Shown here piece by piece: positions 51,726-59,403 of a stretch of 64,000 nt of DNA (its first letter is position 1; each line of letters opens with the position of its first letter). Made by a program: the position numbers and the translations under genes. The notes beneath the pieces are model-generated. The model was given only the letters and a program-made list of their open reading frames with translations. It ran no database searches and had not been told where the DNA came from. Source of the stretch: Streptomyces sp. col6 (lineage in GTDB: Bacteria > Actinomycetota > Actinomycetes > Streptomycetales > Streptomycetaceae). The stretch covers positions 1,721,166 through 1,785,165 of the forward strand of contig NZ_RDBL01000006.1 in the NCBI RefSeq assembly GCF_008042035.1, read 5' to 3'.

Positions 51726-52436
51726 ATGCGTGTTCCGGCGCATTCGGTATGCACGGCAATCCGTGACGACATCGTTTCCGGTGTCTTCGAGCGCGGCAGC
51801 CGGCTCACCGAGGAGGTGCTCGCACGGCGTTACGGGGTGTCCCGCGTCCCCGTACGGGAAGCGCTGCGCACCCTGGAGTCCGAGGGCTTCGTCGTCACCC
51901 GCAGACACGCCGGAGCCTGTGTCGCCGAGCCCTCGGAGCAGGAGGCCGCCGACCTCCTGGAGGTCCGCAAGCTGCTGGAGCCGCTGAGCGCTGCCCGCGC
52001 GGCCCAGCGCCGGACGGAGGCCCACCTCAAGGTGTTGCGCGGCCTGGTGAGGCTCGGTCAGGAGCGGGCCCGCCGGGGCGAGGGCGAGGACCTGCGGTCC
52101 CTGGCCGCCTGGTTCCACGAGACGTTGGCCCAGGCCTCCGGCAGCCCCGGCCTCATCGCCCTGCTCACCCAGCTCCGCCACAAGATCGCCTGGATGTACG
52201 CGGTCGACCAGCCGGCCAGGCCGGCCGAGGCCTGGGCCGAGCACGGGGCCCTCGTGGACGCCGTGGCGCGCGGCGACGCGGAACGGGCGCGGGCGCTGGC
52301 CGCACAACTCGCCGAACGTCAGAGCGCCGCGCACCGGCTGCGCCGCGCCGCCCGGCCCGTCCCCGCCACCGTGCCCCCGGCCGGCGGCGTGAGGACTTCG
52401 CAACGTGCCGTAAACACCGCGAGCGGCCGGAATTAA
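51726..52436 (+). CDS. GntR-family regulator (FadR/VanR type, FCD domain)
   Basis: 236-residue regulator. The winged helix spans residues 5-70 (VCTAIRDDIVSGVFERGSRL, ARRYGVSRVPVREALRTLE, then GFVVTRRHAGACVAEP) and the helical FCD domain follows. Metal-ligand positions include a His in AWFHETLAQA; others are weak, so the ligand may not need a metal. ATG 51726 has GGAGG upstream, with ATTGCAAT, a perfect 8-bp palindrome, at 51656-51663 as a possible operator. The target genes are unknown; the flanking peptidase and ptsH have their own controls. The C-terminal 35 residues are disordered. Confidence 0.88.
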   Translation: MRVPAHSVCTAIRDDIVSGVFERGSRLTEEVLARRYGVSRVPVREALRTLESEGFVVTRRHAGACVAEPSEQEAADLLEVRKLLEPLSAARAAQRRTEAHLKVLRGLVRLGQERARRGEGEDLRSLAAWFHETLAQASGSPGLIALLTQLRHKIAWMYAVDQPARPAEAWAEHGALVDAVARGDAERARALAAQLAERQSAAHRLRRAARPVPATVPPAGGVRTSQRAVNTASGRN

Positions 52437-52527
52437 CAAAGGCCGCGTACAAATGAATAAAGGCCCGCGCGAAATCCGTAAAGAGCATCGCGCGCTATTC
52501 GTTCCGGGCCGTCGAGTCGGTGAGCAT

Positions 52528-52572
52528 ACGCAAAAGCCGCGGCGCCCCGTGCGGGGGCCGCGGCTTTTGCGT
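52528..52572. terminator. Bidirectional terminator between the GntR gene and ptsH
   Basis: Perfect 16-bp stem, ACGCAAAAGCCGCGGC against GCCGCGGCTTTTGCGT, with an inner CCCC/GGGG pairing. The AAAA/TTTT parts give a U-run in either direction. It lies between convergent stops. Confidence 0.9.
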
Positions 52573-52602
52573 GAGAATTCCGGCGGTCGTGACCGCTCGG
52601 GA

Positions 52603-52884
52603 TCAGACGGTCTCCGGCAGCTCTTCGAGGCCCTCGGCGACCAGCTTGGCCAGGCGGTCCAGAGCGGCCTCGGCGTTGTCCGCCTCGGACGCCAGCACGA
52701 TCTCCTCGCCACCCTGGGCACCGAGGCCGAGCACCGCGAGCATGGAGGCCGCGTTCACCGGGTTGCCGTCCGCCTTGGCGATGGTGACGGGAACGCCGGA
52801 AGCCGTAGCGGCACGGACGAAGATGGAAGCGGGGCGGGCGTGCAGGCCCTCGGCCCAACCGACGTTTACGCGGCGCTCAGCCAT
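52603..52884 (-). CDS. ptsH: Phosphocarrier protein HPr
   Basis: 93-residue general phosphocarrier of the sugar phosphotransferase system, moving phosphate from enzyme I to EIIA proteins. His15 is in GLHARPAS and the regulatory Ser47 in NAASMLAVLGLGA. ATG 52884 is preceded by AAGGGC on this strand. It is monocistronic here. A near-perfect DasR (dre) site lies 24-39 bp upstream, which fits control by GlcNAc-6-phosphate, since DasR represses ptsH and other PTS genes. A strong bidirectional terminator follows. Confidence 0.97.
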   Translation of the reverse strand: MAERRVNVGWAEGLHARPASIFVRAATASGVPVTIAKADGNPVNAASMLAVLGLGAQGGEEIVLASEADNAEAALDRLAKLVAEGLEELPETV

Positions 52885-52907
52885 GGTTCTGCCCTTCACG
52901 AATCAAC

Positions 52908-52923
52908 GGTTGTCTAGACCAGT
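52908..52923. promoter_or_regulatory. DasR-responsive element (dre) upstream of ptsH
   Basis: On the minus strand the 16-mer reads ACTGGTCTAGACAACC. It matches the dre consensus A(C/G)TGGTCTAGACCA(C/G)T except near one end, and the core GGTCTAGAC is exact. It lies 24-39 bp before the ptsH start, a repressor position. Confidence 0.85.
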
Positions 52924-53045
52924 GTCTCACGCGGTGCGCGATGCTCCGGGCCGACCCGCGGGCCCTCGCGAGGTCCGTCTCCACGGTCGTCCGGACAGCC
53001 CAGCCTGCCCCGGCCCCAGCACCCCCGCGACCCGTGCGACCGCCG

Positions 53046-53051
53046 TAGGCT
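53046..53051 (+). promoter_or_regulatory. Leaderless -10 box TAGGCT before the gene at 53058
   Basis: TAGGCT ends 6 nt before the ATG, and no Shine-Dalgarno sequence lies between. About 120 bp upstream is the dre site of divergent ptsH. Confidence 0.65.
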
Positions 53052-53057
53052 TGGCCC

Positions 53058-55916
53058 ATGCAGCCCTCTCCGGAGCAGAGTCCGCATCACGTCTACCCCG
53101 ATCACTGGGAGGCGGACGTGGTGCTCCGCGACGGCGGCACCGCGCGGATCAGGCCGATCACCACGGACGACGCCGAGCGCCTCGTCAGCTTCTACGAGCA
53201 GGTTTCCGACGAGTCGAAGTACTACCGCTTCTTCGCGCCCTACCCCCGGCTCTCCGCCAAGGACGTCCACCGCTTCACCCATCACGACTACGTCGACCGA
53301 GTGGGCCTCGCCGTCACGGTGGGCGGGGAGTTCATCGCCACCGTCCGCTACGACCGGATCGACGCGACCGGCCGCCCCGCCTCCGCGCCCGCCGACGAGG
53401 CCGAGGTCGCCTTCCTCGTCCAGGACGCCCACCAGGGCCGCGGCGTCGCCTCGACGCTGCTCGAACACATCGCGGCCGTCGCCCGTGAGCGCGGCATCCG
53501 CCGGTTCGCCGCCGAGGTGCTGCCCGCCAACACCAAGATGATCAAGGTGTTCCGGGATGCCGGCTACACCCAGCAGCGCAGCTTCGAGGACGGCTCCGTC
53601 CACCTCACCCTGGACCTCGAACCCACCGCCGAGTCCCTGGCCGTCCAGCGAGCCCGTGAACAGCGCGCCGAGGCCAAGTCCGTGCAACGGCTGCTCGCCC
53701 CCGGCTCCGTCGCCGTCATCGGTGCCGGCCGGACCCCCGGCGGCGTCGGCCGCACGGTCCTGCGCAACCTGCTCGGCGCGGGCTTCACCGGCCGCGTCCA
53801 CGCGGTGAACAGCGCTCTCGACGCGGGCCAGGACACCATTGACGGCGTCCCCGCCCACCGCTCCCTGGGCGAGATCGGCGAGCCGGTCGACCTCGCGGTC
53901 GTCGCCGTGCCTGCGGACCGGGTCCCGGAGGCCGTCGCGGACTGCGGCGAACACGGCGTCCAGGGCCTGGTGGTCCTCTCCGCCGGTTACGCCGAGTGGG
54001 GCGCCGAGGGCCGCGAGCGCCAGCGTGAACTGGTGCGCCAGGCCCGCTCGTACGGTATGCGGATCATCGGGCCCAACGCCTTCGGCATCATCAACAACTC
54101 AGAGGAGGTCCGGCTCAACGCCTCGCTCGCCCCGGAGCGGCCCGCCTCCGGGCGCATCGGCCTGTTCACCCAGTCCGGCGCCATCGGCATCGCCCTGCTC
54201 TCCGGCCTCTACCGGCGCGGGGCCGGACTCTCCACCTTCATCTCGGCCGGCAACCGTGCCGACATCTCCGGCAACGACTTCCTCCAGTACTGGTACGACG
54301 ACCCGGACACCGACGTCGCCCTGCTCTACCTGGAGTCGCTGGGCAACCCCCGCAAGTTCACCCGGCTCGCCCGCCGCACCGCCGCCGTGAAGCCCGTCGT
54401 CGTGGTCAAGGGCGCCCGGCACAGCGGCTCCACCCCGCCCGGCCACGCGGTCCCCGTCAGCCGCATCCCCGACTCGACGGTCTCCGCGCTGATGCGGCAG
54501 GCGGGCGTCATCCGCGTCGACACGGTCACCGAGATGGTCGACGCCGGACTGCTCCTCGCCGACCAGCCGCTCCCGGCGGGCGGCCGGGTCGCCATCCTCG
54601 GCAACTCCGAGTCCCTCGGGCTCCTCACGTACGACGTCTGCCTGGCCGAGGGCCTGCGCCCGCGCCCGCCCATCGACCTCACCACCTCCGCCACCCCGCA
54701 GGACTTCCGGGACGCGCTCTCGGCCGCGCTGGCCGACGGGGGCTGTGACGCCGTGATCGTGACGGCCATCCCCTGGGTGGGCGAGAACGGTGAGGCGGAG
54801 CCGGGCGACGGCGAGGTCCTGGCCACCGCCCTGCACACGGCCGCCGCGACCGGACCGGCCAAGCCGGTCGCCGTGGTGCACGTGGAGATCGGCGGTCTGG
54901 CGGAGGCGCTGTCCGCCGCCACCAGCACCGTGTCCCAGCAGCGCCCGGCCGCGCAGCCCTTCACCGCGGCGCAGGGCGCCCCCGCCGAGCCCCCCGCACC
55001 GGCGCCCGGCACCGACACCCCCGAGGAAGCGCGCCGTATCGGCCGCATCCCCGCCTACCCCGCCGCCGAGCGCGCCGTCCGCGCCCTCGCCGAGGCAGTG
55101 CGGTACGCCCGCTGGCGCCGCCAGGCCGCGGTGCCCGGGAAGGTGCCCGACTTCCTCGACGACACCATCGACGCCCCGGGCGCCGCCGCCCGCATCGACG
55201 CCCTGCTCGGCGAGGCCCTCGACCCGCGCGGCCGGCCGCTCGGCCACGACGAGGCCCGCGAACTGCTCGCCTGCTACGGCATCGCCGTACGCCCCACGCT
55301 GCCCGCGCCCGGCCCGGAGGAGGCGGTGGCCGCGGCCGCCCGGCTCGGCTACCCGGTGGCGCTGAAGACGACCGCCCCCCATCTGCGCCACCGGGCCGAC
55401 CTCGGCGGCGTACGCCTGGACCTCGACAGCGAGGCCGCGCTGCGCCGTGCGTACGGCGACCTGACCGAGCTGCTCGGCAAGCCCGCGGAGCTGCGGCCCG
55501 TGGTCCAGGCCATGGCGCCGCGCGGCGTCGACACCGTCGTCCGGGCCACCATCGACCCGGCCGCGGGCGCCGTGCTCTCCTTCGGCCTGGCCGGGGCACC
55601 CTCCGAACTGCTCGGCGACACCGCCCACCGCCTGGTTCCGGCCACCGACCGCGATGTCGCCGAACTGATCCGGTCCATCCGCGCGGCCCCGGTCCTGTTC
55701 GGCTGGCGCGGTGCGGCGCCGGTCGACACGGCCGCGCTGGAGGAACTGCTGCTGCGGATCTCCCGGCTGGTCGACGACCACCCCGAAGTGGTTTCCATCG
55801 CCCTGGAACCGGTCGTGGTAGCGCCGCAGGGGATCTCCGTGCTCGGGGCGAGCGTCCGCCTCTCGCCGCCCCCGGCCCGGACCGACCTCGGCCCCCGCCG
55901 CCTGTCCAACTACTGA
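53058..55916 (+). CDS. GNAT acetyltransferase fused to an NDP-forming acyl-CoA synthetase (Pat type)
   Basis: 952-residue protein. Residues 20-190 are a GNAT domain (VAFLVQDAHQGRGVASTLLE with the acetyl-CoA loop QGRGVAS). Next come a CoA-binding Rossmann domain (GAGRTPGGVGRTVLRNLL), succinyl-CoA-ligase-like domains (FTQSGAIGIALLSGLYRRG, a following AGNRADISGNDFLQYW), a Pro/Ala linker and an ATP-grasp domain from about 700. With the GNAT at the N-terminus it matches the order described for Streptomyces lividans PatA, which acetylates acyl-CoA synthetases. Activity would respond to acetyl-CoA. A His occurs in PPGHAVPVSR where the ligase phospho-His is expected, so catalytic capacity of this half should be examined. 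Confidence 0.86.
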   Translation: MQPSPEQSPHHVYPDHWEADVVLRDGGTARIRPITTDDAERLVSFYEQVSDESKYYRFFAPYPRLSAKDVHRFTHHDYVDRVGLAVTVGGEFIATVRYDRIDATGRPASAPADEAEVAFLVQDAHQGRGVASTLLEHIAAVARERGIRRFAAEVLPANTKMIKVFRDAGYTQQRSFEDGSVHLTLDLEPTAESLAVQRAREQRAEAKSVQRLLAPGSVAVIGAGRTPGGVGRTVLRNLLGAGFTGRVHAVNSALDAGQDTIDGVPAHRSLGEIGEPVDLAVVAVPADRVPEAVADCGEHGVQGLVVLSAGYAEWGAEGRERQRELVRQARSYGMRIIGPNAFGIINNSEEVRLNASLAPERPASGRIGLFTQSGAIGIALLSGLYRRGAGLSTFISAGNRADISGNDFLQYWYDDPDTDVALLYLESLGNPRKFTRLARRTAAVKPVVVVKGARHSGSTPPGHAVPVSRIPDSTVSALMRQAGVIRVDTVTEMVDAGLLLADQPLPAGGRVAILGNSESLGLLTYDVCLAEGLRPRPPIDLTTSATPQDFRDALSAALADGGCDAVIVTAIPWVGENGEAEPGDGEVLATALHTAAATGPAKPVAVVHVEIGGLAEALSAATSTVSQQRPAAQPFTAAQGAPAEPPAPAPGTDTPEEARRIGRIPAYPAAERAVRALAEAVRYARWRRQAAVPGKVPDFLDDTIDAPGAAARIDALLGEALDPRGRPLGHDEARELLACYGIAVRPTLPAPGPEEAVAAAARLGYPVALKTTAPHLRHRADLGGVRLDLDSEAALRRAYGDLTELLGKPAELRPVVQAMAPRGVDTVVRATIDPAAGAVLSFGLAGAPSELLGDTAHRLVPATDRDVAELIRSIRAAPVLFGWRGAAPVDTAALEELLLRISRLVDDHPEVVSIALEPVVVAPQGISVLGASVRLSPPPARTDLGPRRLSNY

Positions 55917-56006
55917 CCGGGCCCCCGCTCGCGTGCCCCTGGACCCGGCGGAGCGGGCGCGCAGCGGCGTCCCCGGCAGCCATCCGGCCCCCGTAGGATG
56001 GGTCCC

Positions 56007-56603
56007 ATGGCTAAGACCGGTACGACCACCCAGGGGCTGCGCGCGGCGATCGAGCGCAGCGGCTACTACCCGGCCCTCGTGGCCGAGGCGGTGGAGGCCG
56101 CCGTGGGCGGCGAGCCGGTCGCTTCGTACCTGGTGCACCAGGAGACGACGTTCGACTCCAACGAGGTGCGCCGGCACGTCACGGTGCTGGTGCTGACGGA
56201 CACCCGTTTCATCGTCAGCCACACCGACGAGCAGAACGCCGACACCAGCTCCCCGTCGCCGTACGCCACCACCTCCACCGAGTCGGTCAAGCTCGACCGG
56301 ATCTCGTCGGTCGTGGTCAGCCGTGTCGTGGCCAACCCGGAGAAGTACGTCCCGGGCACGCTGCCGCGCGAGGTCGTCCTGACCATCGGCTGGGGCGCGG
56401 TCTCCCGGATCGACCTGGAGCCCGCCGCCTGCGGCGACCCCAACTGCGAGGCCGACCACGGCTACACCGGCAGCACGACCGCCGACGACCTGTCCCTGCG
56501 GGTCAGCGAGGCCGGCGACGGCCCGGACACCGTGCGCCAGACCCTCGCCTTCGCCCAAGCGCTCTCCGAGGCCACGGCAGCGACCCCCGCGGCCGGCCGC
56601 TGA
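56007..56603 (+). CDS. DUF5998-like conserved protein
   Basis: 198-residue protein of the actinobacterial DUF5998 group as I remember it; the function is unknown. Most of it is beta-rich, with VASYLVHQETTFDSNEVRRHVTVLVLTDTRF, a Ser/Thr-rich loop and a Cys pair in ACGDPNCEADHGYTG that may bind metal. The C-terminus is helical. ATG 56007 lies 7 nt after a TAGGAT box (55994-55999), a leaderless layout; the in-frame ATG at 55998 would lie inside that box. Its TGA overlaps the next ATG by one base, so the phosphatase gene is translationally coupled and probably functionally linked. Confidence 0.8.
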   Translation: MAKTGTTTQGLRAAIERSGYYPALVAEAVEAAVGGEPVASYLVHQETTFDSNEVRRHVTVLVLTDTRFIVSHTDEQNADTSSPSPYATTSTESVKLDRISSVVVSRVVANPEKYVPGTLPREVVLTIGWGAVSRIDLEPAACGDPNCEADHGYTGSTTADDLSLRVSEAGDGPDTVRQTLAFAQALSEATAATPAAGR

Positions 56604-57793
56604 TGGCCCAGCCGGCCTGGCAGGACGACTTCGTCCCGCTGTCCGTCGACTCCGCGCCCGTCCCGGAGTACGGCAGCGGCTCCCTCGCCGATCTGCTGCC
56701 GACCCTGCTCGCGGGCCAGGAAGTGCCCGGCTTCGCCGCGGCCATCGGCGAACTCGCCCCCGCCGACCGCAACTGCGTCTTCCTGATCGACGGCCTCGGC
56801 TGGGAGCAGATAAAGGCGCACCCCGACGAGGCCCCCTTCCTGCACTCGCTGCTGCCCACCTCGCGCGGCGGCACCGGCCGTCCGATCACGGCGGGCTTCC
56901 CGGCCACGACGGCGACCTCGCTCGCTTCCGTCGGCACCGGCCTGCCTCCCGGCGAGCACGGTCTTCCCGGCTACACGGTCCGCAACCCCGAGACCGGCGA
57001 GCTGATGAACCAGCTCCGCTGGAACCCCTGGACCCCGCCGAAGGCCTGGCAACCCCACCCCACCCTCTTCCAGCTCGCCGACGCCGCCGGTGTGCGGACC
57101 GCCCAGGTCTCCGCCCCCGCCTTCGAGCAGACCCCGCTGACCAAGGTCGCGCTCAGCGGCGGCTCCTTCCTCGGCCGGCTCAGCGGCGAGGACCGGATGG
57201 ACACCGCCGCCGAGCGGCTGGCCGCCGGCGACCGCTCGCTCGTCTACACGTACTACAGCGAGGTCGACGGCAAGGGCCACCGCTTCGGCACCGACTCCGA
57301 CGCCTGGCGCGGACAGCTCATGTACGTCGACGGGCTGGCGCGCCGCCTGGCCGAGCAGCTTCCGCCGCGCTCGGCGCTCTACATCACCGCCGACCACGGC
57401 ATGATCGACATCCCGTTCGACGAGCAGTCCCGGATCGACTTCGACGAGGACTGGGAGCTGAGCGCCGGCGTCGCGCTGCTCGGCGGCGAGGGCCGTGCCC
57501 GGCACGTGTACGCCGTCCCGGGTGCCGCCTCCGACGTGCTGGCCGTCTGGCGCGAGGTGCTGGGCGAGCAGTTCTGGGTGGCGAGCCGGGACGAGGCGGT
57601 CGCGGCCGGCTGGTTCGGTCCCACCATCGACGAGCGGGTGTACGGCAGGATCGGGGACGTGGTCGCGGCGGCCCACGACGACGTGGTGATCACCGCGTCG
57701 CGCAACGAGCCGCACGAGTCGGCCATGGTCGGCATGCACGGTTCCATGACCCCCGTCGAGCAGTTCGTCCCGCTCCTCGAAGTACGCTCCTAG
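56603..57793 (+). CDS. Alkaline-phosphatase-superfamily (nucleotide pyrophosphatase-like) protein
   Basis: 396-residue cytoplasmic enzyme with no signal peptide. Superfamily metal sites: an Asp in VFLIDGLGWEQ, the nucleophile Thr in GFPATTATSLASVGTG, the Asp and His of YTYYSEVDGKGHRFG, ADHGMIDIPF, and a final His in VGMHGSM. This is the arrangement of nucleotide pyrophosphatases/phosphodiesterases and related phosphatases. ATG 56603 overlaps the upstream TGA by one base (TGATG). The substrate is unknown. The thymidine kinase gene is 56 nt downstream, so it may belong to the same transcript. Confidence 0.9.
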   Translation: MAQPAWQDDFVPLSVDSAPVPEYGSGSLADLLPTLLAGQEVPGFAAAIGELAPADRNCVFLIDGLGWEQIKAHPDEAPFLHSLLPTSRGGTGRPITAGFPATTATSLASVGTGLPPGEHGLPGYTVRNPETGELMNQLRWNPWTPPKAWQPHPTLFQLADAAGVRTAQVSAPAFEQTPLTKVALSGGSFLGRLSGEDRMDTAAERLAAGDRSLVYTYYSEVDGKGHRFGTDSDAWRGQLMYVDGLARRLAEQLPPRSALYITADHGMIDIPFDEQSRIDFDEDWELSAGVALLGGEGRARHVYAVPGAASDVLAVWREVLGEQFWVASRDEAVAAGWFGPTIDERVYGRIGDVVAAAHDDVVITASRNEPHESAMVGMHGSMTPVEQFVPLLEVRS

Positions 57794-57849
57794 CCGTTCG
57801 CTCCGTTCCAGCCGCTCTCTTTTCCCGTCCGAAAGGTGCTCAACCCCTC

Positions 57850-58500
57850 ATGCCCGAGCTTGTGTTCTTCTCCGGGACGATGGACTGCGGCAAGAGCACC
57901 CTGGCCCTCCAGATCGGTCACAACCGCTCGGCGAGGGGCCTGCAGGGCGTCATCTTCACCCGGGACGACCGGGCGGGGGAGGGGAAGCTGTCCTCCCGGC
58001 TCGGCCTCGTCACGGAGGCGGTCGAGGCGGACGAGGGCATGGACCTCTACGCGTATCTCGTCGCCCAGCTCTCCAAGGGGGGCCGGGTCGACTACGTGAT
58101 CGTGGACGAGGCGCAGTTCCTGGCCCCGGACCAGATCGACCAGCTGGCCCGGGTCGTGGACGACCTGGAGATGGACGTCTTCGCCTTCGGCATCACGACG
58201 GACTTCCGCACCCGCCTGTTCCCCGGCTCCCAGCGGCTGGTCGAGCTGGCGGACCGGATCGAACAGCTCCAGGTCGAGGCCCTCTGCTGGTGCGGCGCCC
58301 GCGCCACGCACAACGCCCGGACCATAGACGGCGAGATGGTCGTCGAGGGCGCGCAGGTCGTCGTCGGCGATGTGAACCGCCCCGCGGGCGAGGTGGGTTA
58401 CGAGGTGCTCTGCCGCCGTCACCACCGCCGCCGCGCGACCGCGGCGTCCGCGCAGGCGGGCGCGCTCTCGCCGGACGTCCTGCCGGTCTCCTCCGCCTGA
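57850..58500 (+). CDS. tdk: Thymidine kinase
   Basis: 216-residue type II thymidine kinase, which salvages thymidine by phosphorylation. P-loop GTMDCGKST at residues 9-17, the lasso-preceding catalytic Glu in IVDEAQFL near residue 93, a zinc site formed by CWCG (near 149-152) and a later Cys before RRHH, and the substrate lid with GEMVVEG. The last 25 residues are an Ala/Ser tail, longer than in most homologues. ATG 57850 has AAAGGTG about 15 nt upstream, weak spacing. It follows the phosphatase gene by 56 nt. Confidence 0.95.
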   Translation: MPELVFFSGTMDCGKSTLALQIGHNRSARGLQGVIFTRDDRAGEGKLSSRLGLVTEAVEADEGMDLYAYLVAQLSKGGRVDYVIVDEAQFLAPDQIDQLARVVDDLEMDVFAFGITTDFRTRLFPGSQRLVELADRIEQLQVEALCWCGARATHNARTIDGEMVVEGAQVVVGDVNRPAGEVGYEVLCRRHHRRRATAASAQAGALSPDVLPVSSA

Positions 58501-58503
58501 CGT

Positions 58504-58860
58504 TCAGCCCGCCGCCCGCAGGGGGCAGCCCGAGCCGACGCGGGCCGTGAGGTCGGCCCGCAGCGCGGCGAGTTGGGCGGTGCGCGCGTCGATCGCCGCG
58601 ATCTTCTCCTCGAACAGTGCGGACAGGGCCGCGGCACTGTCGGGTGCGTGGCGCAGTTCCTCACCGGTGCGCGCGATCTCCGCCAGCGAGAAGCCGAGCG
58701 CCTGCGCGGTACGGACGTACGCGAGCCACGGCACCGTCTCGGGCGGGAAGTCGCGGTAGCCGTTGGCCAGCCGCTGCCCGGTGATCAGCCCGGTCCGCTC
58801 GTAGAAGCGGAGGGCGTCCCTGGTCAGCCCCGTCTGCGCGGCCAGCTCCCCGATACGCAC
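58504..58860 (-). CDS. MerR-family transcriptional regulator
   Basis: 118-residue regulator. The winged-helix domain is VRIGELAAQTGLTRDALRFYERTGLI, then ANGYRDFPPETVPWL and LGFSLAEIA. A long dimerisation helix follows, and the short C-terminus carries a single Cys (GSGCPLRAAG), so a thiol or metal signal is possible but unproven. GTG 58860 with GGGAGCC was chosen. It ends 4 nt from the thymidine kinase stop (convergent). The divergent spacer contains a stretched promoter with a dyad, typical of MerR activation of the gene on the other side. Confidence 0.9.
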   Translation of the reverse strand: MRIGELAAQTGLTRDALRFYERTGLITGQRLANGYRDFPPETVPWLAYVRTAQALGFSLAEIARTGEELRHAPDSAAALSALFEEKIAAIDARTAQLAALRADLTARVGSGCPLRAAG

Positions 58861-58886
58861 GGCTCCCACCCCTTGGGCTCGCGGAC

Positions 58887-58918
58887 TTGACCTTGGACAG
58901 TACTCCACTGTTTACGGT
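58887..58918 (+). promoter_or_regulatory. MerR-type promoter with 20-bp spacer and central dyad
   Basis: TTGACC (58887-58892) and TACGGT (58913-58918) are separated by 20 bp, longer than the normal 17-18. The dyad ACAGT-ACTCC-ACTGT (58897-58911) lies in the spacer. MerR proteins bind such dyads and twist the DNA to align the two boxes. The membrane gene at 58957 would be the regulated gene. Confidence 0.75.
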
Positions 58919-58956
58919 CGGGGGCGTCCGTCCAGGAAGCAGGCAGGAGCCCCGCC

Positions 58957-59403
58957 GTGATCCGTACCGTCGCCCCCTCACACCCCGCCTATCCGCGTTT
59001 CGTGCGCGCGAGCGCGTGGTACGACCTCGTCGTCACCGTGGGTTTCGCCACCCCGTGGACGTACAGGCTGGTGCACAGCGCGCTGTCCCGGCTCGGCGAA
59101 GAGATCGGGGCGGGCGCGCTGCCCGCCCTCGACCCGATACAAACCCTGTACGCGAACCTGATGGGTTCGGTGGTGGTCGTCTGGGCGCTCCTGCGGCTCC
59201 TGCGGCCGCTGCCGGTGCACGGCCTGTACGACGGCTTCGCGCGCACGCTGTTCGCCGTATGGCAGGCGTACGCGCTGGCCCACGGAGCCCCGTACTGGCT
59301 CTGGCTGTTCCTGGTGGCCGAAGTGGCGTTCGGCGTCGTCCAGCTCGGGCCCTGGCGGTGGGAGCGGAGCGTGGTCAGCCCTTCGCCGACCGCTGGATCG
59401 TGA
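58957..59403 (+). CDS. Small membrane protein under MerR control
   Basis: 148-residue protein with four likely membrane segments: DLVVTVGFATPWTYRL, LMGSVVVVWALLRLL, ARTLFAVWQAYALAHG, YWLWLFLVAEVAFGVVQL. I do not know the family. GTG 58957 follows AGGAG. It is divergent from a MerR gene and has the matching promoter, so it is probably its target and may handle the compound that MerR senses. Its last 29 nt overlap, tail to tail, the end of the VOC gene on the other strand. Confidence 0.82.
   Translation: MIRTVAPSHPAYPRFVRASAWYDLVVTVGFATPWTYRLVHSALSRLGEEIGAGALPALDPIQTLYANLMGSVVVVWALLRLLRPLPVHGLYDGFARTLFAVWQAYALAHGAPYWLWLFLVAEVAFGVVQLGPWRWERSVVSPSPTAGS

Noticed and set aside
56603..58500. Prophage or mobile element boundary near thymidine kinase
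   Set aside because: Base composition and codon use are uniform, no integrase, repeats or att-like sites are present, and the gene order is typical of Streptomyces core.
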